Shown here: positions 57,254 to 64,000 of the stretch, piece after piece | Layout: each line of letters begins with the position of its first letter | How positions within the stretch are numbered: the stretch's first letter is position 1 | From: Limonium bicolor | Lineage: Eukaryota > Streptophyta > Magnoliopsida > Caryophyllales > Plumbaginaceae | NCBI GenBank assembly: GCA_023374045.1 | Contig: CM041779.1 | Coordinates: forward strand, 302,942,167 to 303,006,166 | DNA length: 64,000 bases | Reading direction: 5' to 3' | Translations under genes and position numbers: made by a program | The notes under the pieces: generated by a model | Databases searched by the model: none | Told to the model about the DNA's origin: nothing | Seen by the model: only the letters and a program-made list of their open reading frames with translations

Positions 57254-60200
57254 TGAAATACCCCGACTTAAATAGGGATTAAATTATCCTAATACGTAAT
57301 TAAGGCCTAATAATGCTAATAATATTGGTAAGGAAAAATAAATCCAAAAGAAATGAAGAAAATTAAAAAGCGAAAAACGCTAAATAAGCGTTAAATAACC
57401 ATAGGAGGTATGAGACCTCGGTTAGCGTATTATAAGGATTCTAAAGGCTTAATGAAGTCTAAATAAATACTAGGGAACAAATCCCGAAGAAAACGGATCC
57501 TTAAAATGGATTAAAATCACTAACGAACCTTAAAGCGCGTTTTTCGAGGTAACCGGGAAAACGTGTCTTTAAGCGGGTCAAATAGACTCGTAACAGTTTT
57601 GGTCAACTAAATAATCATTAATAAATTGGTGAACTGTAGGATCAATAAAATCATAAAACGAGAGATTAGTAAAAACTGTCAAAAACGGTAAGTTGTGGGG
57701 TAGAAATATAAATAACACAAACTTATGTGTCCAATATTGTAAATAAATTTCAAAACCCCCATGCTCTCTCTGTGTGTGTCCAATTTTGCTTCCCCCTCTC
57801 ACACACACTCACTTACTCACTTTATACACAAAACAACAAAACAACTAAAAGTAATAAAGTAACTCCCTCACTATACTCTCTCTCTTCTATCTCATTTCCC
57901 CTCACTCACGTGGAACCCCCATCCCTCACTCTCTCATTCTTCTTCTCCTTCTTCCCAGCGACAGCCATGGAGGAATGAACAAACCCACACAAAACTCTCT
58001 TCTCTCCTCTTGTTACTCCATCAAACCTCCTCCAAAAATTGTAAAAATTACATCATTGAAATCCTCTCCTCAAGAGCAACATTTCTATCTTTCCAAAAAT
58101 CGAAAACAACAACTTTCGTTTTCATGGGTATGTCCCATTTGGAGTTTCAAGACCACCATTAGAAGGCCCTCCTCTCCTTGTTCTTTTGAGGTAAAAATAT
58201 TCTCAAAACTCCATTGTTTTCCTAGCCTTAAGGGCAAAACGAATTTTAGACTAAACCCTTGTTTGGTCTCTTGTGTTCTAGCCGATTTTGGCTTGTTGAA
58301 GGAGTTGGAAATCTGTTCTTGAACCACTCCAAGCTTCATTTGCACTCTTGGAAGGTAATATAAATTCTAAACCCTAAAACCTATATTAGAACTTACTTAA
58401 GGGTTAGGGTTAAATTGTATATTAGAATGGTGTATTGAAATGTGTATATCAATGGGTTGTAGTGTAAGAATTGGTTCACAAACCGGTGAGAAGAAGAAGG
58501 AAAGAGGAAGGAGAAAGAAAGAAGAAGCTTGTGAAATAACAAGGTAAATATACTTGTTCTTGTATATCTTGGTAAATGAGTATGTAACAGATTTTTAGAA
58601 GTAAAAAATGTATTGTAAAGTTGTAATGGTTAGTAGTATAATGTGTAAGAGAGAGTATAAGCATTGGGAAGCCTTAAAAAGACATTTTAAAACTGTCAAA
58701 ACAGATTGGGAATTGAGTGTTTAAGTGCAGGAATTTTAAGTGATTGTTTAGTGTTGGTATAAGTATGGGAGCTTGTATTGATGTCTATTGCAACAGGTGG
58801 AATAAGCATTGCAATGTGAATTAGAATGTGTGGTGAGAGTGTAAAATTAAGGGAGGTTATGGCAAAATTTACCTAGGAATGGAACACTTAGTGTGTTAGA
58901 AACTAGGTGATTAAGGTGTGTATGTGTAACAGATTTTGATTAAGGAAAATAGAGGGTAAGTTGAGAGAGATGGGTAATGTATTCTAAATGCATTGGGAAT
59001 GTTAGAAATGTCGATAGAAGAGGGAGATATAGAAGAGGAGTGTAAATGACAAAATCTGTAGCGAAAAGTATTTAAGTGCATTGTGGAAACTAGGAGGAAT
59101 GAGTGTACAAGATTGTGTGGTGAAATGGAGAGTTGGACTTGGGTATAGATATTGTAGTTGCTTGGAAATGAATTGGAATGGTAAGATGGCATTAGGAGAG
59201 GGAACTATGCATGGAGGAAATAAGAACCCAAAATCTGTAGCAAAAACTACTTGGAGAAACTATTGCAAGTGTTGAAAGGAAGTAAGGAATTGTGTAAGTT
59301 GTTTGATGGGTTTAGTAATGGATTTGGTGAATGAACTAAGGAGTATTAGGAGGTTAATTAGTGCAATAACATGTGGGATTAAGTGTAGGAACAATGGGGA
59401 AGTAGTGGGTAAAAGAGAGGACTGAAAACAGAAATTAAAATGCAAATACTGGGCCGGACCGAACTTGCGACCGGACTTGCAAGTTCGGTCGAGCCCAGAT
59501 TTACAAAGACGGGTGAGCTACTGGAATCGACCGGACTTGCGACCGGACTTGCAAGTTCGGTCGGACCAGAAATTTTCCCCGTCTGTAACCTACTGGAATC
59601 GACCGGACTTGCGACCGGACATGCAAGTTCGGTCGGCCAGAAAAATTTCCATCGTGTAAGCTACTGGAATCGACCGGACTTGCGACCGGACATGCAAGTT
59701 CGGTCGGTCCAGAAAAATTTCCCGAGGATAGCTACTGGAATCGACCGAACTTGCGACCGGACTTGCAAGTTCGGTCGGGCCAGAAATTTCGGTACTGGTA
59801 GCTACTGGAATGGACCGGACTTGCAAGGTCGGTCGCAAGTCCGGTCCTGACAAAAAAAAAAAAAAAAAAAAAATTATTTTAAATAATAAATATATATATA
59901 TATATATAATATATGTATACCCCACATATATATATGTGTGTGTAGTAGGCAAGCTAGTAGTAAGTAAGAAAGTAAAACTAAGGTAATGAAAATAAGTAAG
60001 TAATGTGTAAGTGTAGGAAGCTTAAGGACTTAGTAAGTACGAATTAGTAAACATAGTAAGAGCAATTGAATTGAGTAGTAATAGTTAGATTAATCGTCTG
60101 AATGTATGTATATCATAGGATTTGAATTGTGAATACCGGAGGAACATTGGGATACAAGTACAACGGTGAAAGGTATGATTTCTTCATGCCCTGTATCCTA

Positions 60201-61586
60201 ATCTGGTTACCCCGATTTGTGTGCTTATTTGACCACCTAATAAGATAAATGCACGAACCGGATTATATTGCACTTACTTGTGCTTGTTTACATTGTTCTC
60301 GATACTCGTCTTGAACAATAGTTTGTATAATTCATGAAATATATGAATGATGATGATGTGTATTGTATTCTGTAGTGTACTTGTATATTGTAATGTATCT
60401 GTATAATGTAAGTGTATATGGGTATTGTAGTATTGTGGCCTGGATGTTGACTTGTGCTAATTCCTAACCCTCTAACTCCTAACTTAAGTGAGTAAATTGG
60501 AATGAGTACAAGTCCGATATAGCTTCGGCCACGCGTGAGGATGCGGAGTCACAAGAGGTTGGCTGCAATTCCTGACTCTTAAACTGGTCCGCGGCCCAAA
60601 TCCCTTAAATGGGTAGCATCCCGGATTAGTGAGTCAAGTAAATCCCGGAGGTGGGACGGTGTAGTCCCCAGGGCCGGAGGTCCCGACGACTTAACTTGAG
60701 TAAGAGTAAGAGTAAGTAAGTATGGATCCGTAAGTAAGTATGAGTATGAGTATGTATGCGTATGTATGAAGTAACGAGTAAAAGAGTAATCTCCACCCGA
60801 TTAACCCGGGTGGACCAATGAAGCTAACAAGTATTGTATATTGTGTATATAATGCGTATATGTATTCGGAAGAAGGTAAGTATGTATTGGATGATTGTAT
60901 TGTATTCCTTGAATGCAATGAAATGTATGTGTGTATGTATGCCTTGTGAAAGTAATGTAGTATTGAGTATGAAAGCATGTATGCATGTTGTGTGAATAAA
61001 TGAACCGCATGTATTCGACCAAGTGGTCGGCGTACCCTCACTAGTACGCGGGGTATGCGGTTATCATGCTCGGCGAAAGCTGACCCCTTCGGGGGACATT
61101 TTTTAGTGTGCAGGTACCCGAAGCGAATGTGGTCAAGGCACGAGACCGGTGACTACGTTGGATAGTAGTAGTAGAATGTAGAGGTATATCAACTAGCACA
61201 CCCCTTGTAGTTAGAAAGTAATGTAGTAGTGAGGAATGGGTAGAATAGACTCATAATGAGTACCTATGAACTTGGAGGAACATTGTATTTGTATGAGAAC
61301 CTAGTAAACTCGGTATGTATATTGCATGTATGGTATTGTAAAGGAGTAACGTGTTGAACGGAATATAGTAGTATTGAACTGGAGAATGGAGTTGTATTGT
61401 AGATGTGTATACTCGGGATTCCGGTCCATCAGACCGATGCTGTATGTAGAAGTAGTAGCCTTGTTAGTCACGTGGGTGACTAACGGCATTGTATCACCCA
61501 TTGTATGTAAGTAAATATCCGCTGCGTGTATCTGATATGTAAGGGGATTGGACGGTAAGCACTGTATTAATGGTAGGGGTGTTACA
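57254..61586 (+). repeat. 3' LTR of element B (4,333 bp)
   Basis: Same landmarks as the 5' LTR: TATA 57707, donor-like sites 58191/58355/58544, palindromes 59452-59850, AT tract about 59880-59940, long stem 60212-60261, fold 61005-61131, end hairpin 61463-61484. It differs from the 5' LTR mainly by single-base indels and one replaced stretch near 61240-61400. Confidence 0.95.
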
Positions 61587-61967
61587 TTAATGTTCATTTT
61601 TTTTCAAGGCTTACGAAGAAGTGTTCAAAGGTGGTCAGTAGTATGATGATGCTTAAATTGTTGAGATGCTTGAGGAATGGTCGGAGTTCGTCTGCACAAG
61701 TTTAATGAATTGATGATCATGGAGATGTTTTGAGAACTTTTTCGAGTATGTAATTGTAACTCTGTACACTTGGTGGATGGTGTAATTAAGTGTAATTGCA
61801 TTGGTTTTGTAACTCTCAAATTGTGGTGCGTCGTTGGTATTAATTGGGAGCTTTATAACTTTTAAATGTGTGCTGGAGCTCCCCGTATGGATGAAGCTTA
61901 TTACAGGTCTCATTGAACCAAATGGGTGAATATATATATATAAGCTGGGATGGAAAAAAACATACCC

Positions 61968-62116
61968 CTATCTCGGCGGTTCTTAGAGAACAACCGCCGA
62001 GATAGACCCATGGGATTGACCGATGCTGAGTTTGACCATGAGTCTATCTCGGGGTTTGTTCGGTCAATCCCATGGGTCTATCTCGGCGGTTGTTCTCTAA
62101 GAACCGCCGACATAGG
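61968..62116. repeat. 57-bp inverted repeat with nested hairpins
   Basis: Arms at about 61968-62024 and 62060-62116 are complementary with one mismatch, around a 35-base spacer. Each arm itself folds, because CTATCTCGGCGGTT and AACCGCCGAGATAG flank a short loop. Located just inside the right end of the second CACTA element. Confidence 0.92.
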
Positions 62117-62207
62117 TACACCTATTTCGGCGGTGCTCATTTTGGCGGTTCACAACCGTCGAAATAGGCCCATTGGAACCGCCGAAATAGGCTTTTTTCT
62201 ACTAGTG
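62117..62207. repeat. right terminus and subterminal repeats of the second CACTA element
   Basis: CGGCGGT/ACCGCCGAAATAGG motifs in both orientations lead to the terminal CTACTAGTG. Confidence 0.85.
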
Positions 62208-62850
62208 AATATAAAATTTGTAATTGTATCACAGACATGCGTAAACTCACTACACGTAACTAACTTATTTCAAAACGCCAGATGAAACCGCCACACTGCC
62301 AAACAACAGTTATCAAACAACCACAAATATACAAGCACAAAACAGCCAGCAAACAGCTACAAAACAGCCAAACCAAACAGCCAGACCAAAAAACCGTATA
62401 AAAGTCATGCCTAACAGAGCTCATATATACACAAGGGGAGGCTGATGAAGGATTTTTTTCGTTAAGCGACGGACCACCGTTGTAATCGAGGGGGTTGACT
62501 CAAGGATTTCATCCCACCTAAAATATAATTGCTAGAAATTTGATTTAAATAAAATATAATTGATAAAATTTGATATAAATAAGATAATATAATTGATAGA
62601 AATATGATATAAAAAAAAGGAAGAAATTGCTTTAGTATTTCTGATGTTGTATTATTGTCCATCCCAGACCCCTAATCATAATCCAGGGGATGACAAAACC
62701 CAAACCATTACATATGCCAACCTGATAAAAAATAAAACTCAAATAATGAAGACTTTGCATATACTAGAGTAATAAATTGATGAAACTTAAGAAACTGACG
62801 AAACTTGAGAAACTGAATGAACTGAAGAAACTTAAGAACACAGTTATTTT
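62208..62850. other. flanking non-coding sequence with simple repeats
   Basis: ACAGCCA-type short repeats lie at 62336-62390 and a TATAATTGATA-type AT repeat at 62520-62610. No gene is visible. Confidence 0.6.
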
Positions 62851-63195
62851 GCTAAAAAACCACGGTTCGTAACCGTGGTATATGCTTCCGACGTATATAG
62901 GAAAAGCTTTATAAACGACGGTTCAAAACCAGTGTTTTAAATATGATAAAAAAACCATGGTTCTAAAATCGTCATTTTAAACCTTGTCTGGCGCGGTTTT
63001 TAGTGACTATATACGATGTTTCTGACGATGAACCGTCGTTTATAATGCTTTATAAATGATGGTTCCACAGTATGCCGTTGTATATAGTCACTAAAAAACA
63101 GCTTACAAATGACGATTCCGCCTGATAACCGTTGTTTTTAATCTCGCGCCAAATATTCTAAACCACGGTTTCTGGCCAAACCGTGGTTTATTTAT
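62850..63195. repeat. palindrome-rich array with two facing CACTA-like ends
   Basis: At least seven versions of AACCGTGGTT/AACCACGGTT occur in both orientations. Two termini face away from each other: GGTTTTTAGTG ending at 63005, and CACTAAAAAACAG starting at 63089. They share the flank ACTATATACG/TTGTATATAGT as an inverted repeat. This looks like subterminal parts of CACTA-type elements or a foldback derivative. Confidence 0.6.
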
Positions 63196-64000
63196 TTATT
63201 TATTTTTCTGCCTCTACCATGTGTTTTCAAATAAAACTCAATACATACATGTACTCTACAGAGCATTCAACTGGTATTTTTCTCTTTGGCAACCAAAACA
63301 CACTACACATATATATGCACAACTAGTAAAATAAGAGTTGCTAGTTGAATTGCACAAACCAATTCAAAATGCACATCTAGCTAGCAAAATAAGAGTTGCA
63401 CTTTGCAAAAGTTTGAAACGTACTTTACTTCACCATAAATAATGTAAGTCTAATACACTAGGAGAAAATCTAAGAAATGCTTAAGTAATTTTTACACCAA
63501 TATTGCGCCATATGACTCTTACAAAGTCTAGGCCCGCTTTGGCATAAATGTTCCGTAACATATCCTAAAAATAATGAGCAAAATTGTAAGAATATATAGC
63601 ATAAAAAAAAACTCTCACAAATAAACCATAACATATCCTAAAAATAAACATAATCTATAAGTACATATAAATTATACAACCATAAATTAGAGAATAACCC
63701 AACAACTTTAGATTATTTTTTAAGTAAAAGGCTCAAAGTATCACATTTTGTGATTTCATGTTACTTTTTGTCATATTTAATTATTCTCTTGTTTATTTGT
63801 TTTTTTCATTATTTCGTATTATCAAGTTTCAAAATTTCAAAATCGAGTGACACAAATATGACCGAGGAACACATATAGAGGGAAGCTAGTTTCGATTTTC
63901 TAGGGAAAATCTAGCTTGAAAGAAGAAGAGAGATTGAAGCAAGAACGAAACAAGAAAAAGATGATGATTATAACCAAAGAAGTCATGATTGTAGTGGTCG
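63196..64000. other. AT-rich non-coding sequence
   Basis: No frame longer than about 60 codons and no repeat border visible. The last 120 bases turn AG-rich (GAAGAAGAGAGATTGAAG...), which could be the edge of a leader or UTR beyond the window. Confidence 0.5.

Larger units (their letters stand above)
47433..61586 (+). mobile_element. element B: giant non-coding LTR retrotransposon (LARD-like)
   Basis: It is 14.15 kb, flanked by a perfect 5-bp duplication TTAAT (47428-47432 and 61587-61591). LTRs 47433-51722 and 57254-61586 enclose a 5,531-bp interior with PBS and PPT and no recognisable gag or pol in any frame. The longest interior frame is 99 codons without motifs. It is a sister family of element A: same borders, same order of RNA features, diverged sequence. 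It sits in an intron of the transposase pseudogene. Confidence 0.95.
45013..61713 (+). pseudogene. En/Spm-type transposase with Ulp1-like protease end, broken
   Basis: Exons in order: 45013-45251 (NMYPHHLGGKSIAQRV..., plant transposase Ptta/En/Spm type); about 45350-45749 (LTRALGKKDHPGPAIGFGGHVG and a Gln-rich coiled region); 45861-46124 (ECHLFLQIGVEEVMVAWGKL...PLRHYHARVLLDEFV, a DUF8039-like region); about 46210-46534 (GKGKRIAAPV...); 46632-46797 (KAINVYEDHIFGFLCP, MTNALFECSNKSFIMLPYHS); about 46900-47010; 47262-47365 with PGGSECGYYVKRF, the active-site Cys region of Ulp1-type cysteine proteases. The Trp after the catalytic His reads TGA. The last exon resumes at 61609 (AYEEVFKGGQ, later EMLEEWSEFV), with in-frame stops. 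Such fusions are found in plant CACTA elements. Stops in several exons make this a pseudogene. Exon borders other than those at 47262, 47365 and 61609 are approximate. Confidence 0.85.
44900..62207 (+). mobile_element. second CACTA element (right part), split by element B
   Basis: The right terminus ends TTTTTTCTACTAGTG, that is CACTAGTAGAAAAAAG on the other strand, preceded by repeats of GGCGGTT...CCGAAATAGG type. Upstream lie exons of an En/Spm-type transposase and Ulp1-like protease gene (45013-61713). The left end is not in the sequence, probably inside or beyond the gap. Without element B about 3.15 kb of it is visible. Confidence 0.8.

Overview
The window looks like nuclear DNA of a flowering plant, probably a eudicot with a large, repeat-rich genome. 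It contains plant-type Ty3/gypsy LTR elements primed by initiator tRNA-Met, an L1-type LINE, CACTA and Mutator-like DNA transposons, and decayed pieces of two plant genes, ERECTA-type receptor kinase and chaperonin CCT5. I found no intact host gene, rRNA, CRISPR array or organelle segment. A 500-base run of N lies at 44400-44899.

Layout. 1-3019: tail of an old LTR and a decayed internal region (family C) with an integrase C-terminal relic. 3020-34130: what reads as one long LTR split by nested insertions: a Stowaway-like MITE (3647-3884); an 8.4 kb CACTA element (3981-12347) that carries ERECTA and CCT5 exon fragments and was itself hit by a 5'-truncated LINE (4264-7565); a short retroposed piece (13232-13781); a foldback MULE-MITE (14830-29471) that was hit by giant LTR element A (15215-29365); and a 1.1 kb MULE-like element (32902-34011). 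34131-41002: older non-coding LTR-like sequence with a tRNA-like unit and a 4.2 kb solo LTR in minus orientation (35914-40093). 41003-44399: a further LTR start (family E) running into the gap. 44900-62207: right part of a second CACTA element whose transposase/Ulp1-type pseudogene is split in an intron by giant LTR element B (47433-61586, perfect TTAAT target duplication). 62208-64000: palindrome-rich CACTA-like ends and AT-rich sequence.

Elements A and B have LTRs of about 4.3-4.5 kb, a PBS and a PPT, and 5.1-5.5 kb interiors with no gag or pol reading frame. They resemble the LARD class (large retrotransposon derivatives), which depend on proteins made elsewhere. Several RNA-level features recur in families A, B, C, D and the solo LTR, with stem bases that change in pairs: a hairpin near the LTR 3' end, a multibranched fold, a long stem in mid-LTR, a PBS embedded in a hairpin, and a hairpin-plus-polypurine-tract module present twice per element. 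Four LTR families also carry three splice-donor-like sites at nearly fixed spacing, and a family-specific palindrome array at the same relative place. This structured non-coding retrotransposon RNA is the best candidate here for an undescribed system. All comparisons were made by eye; no alignment or folding program was run.
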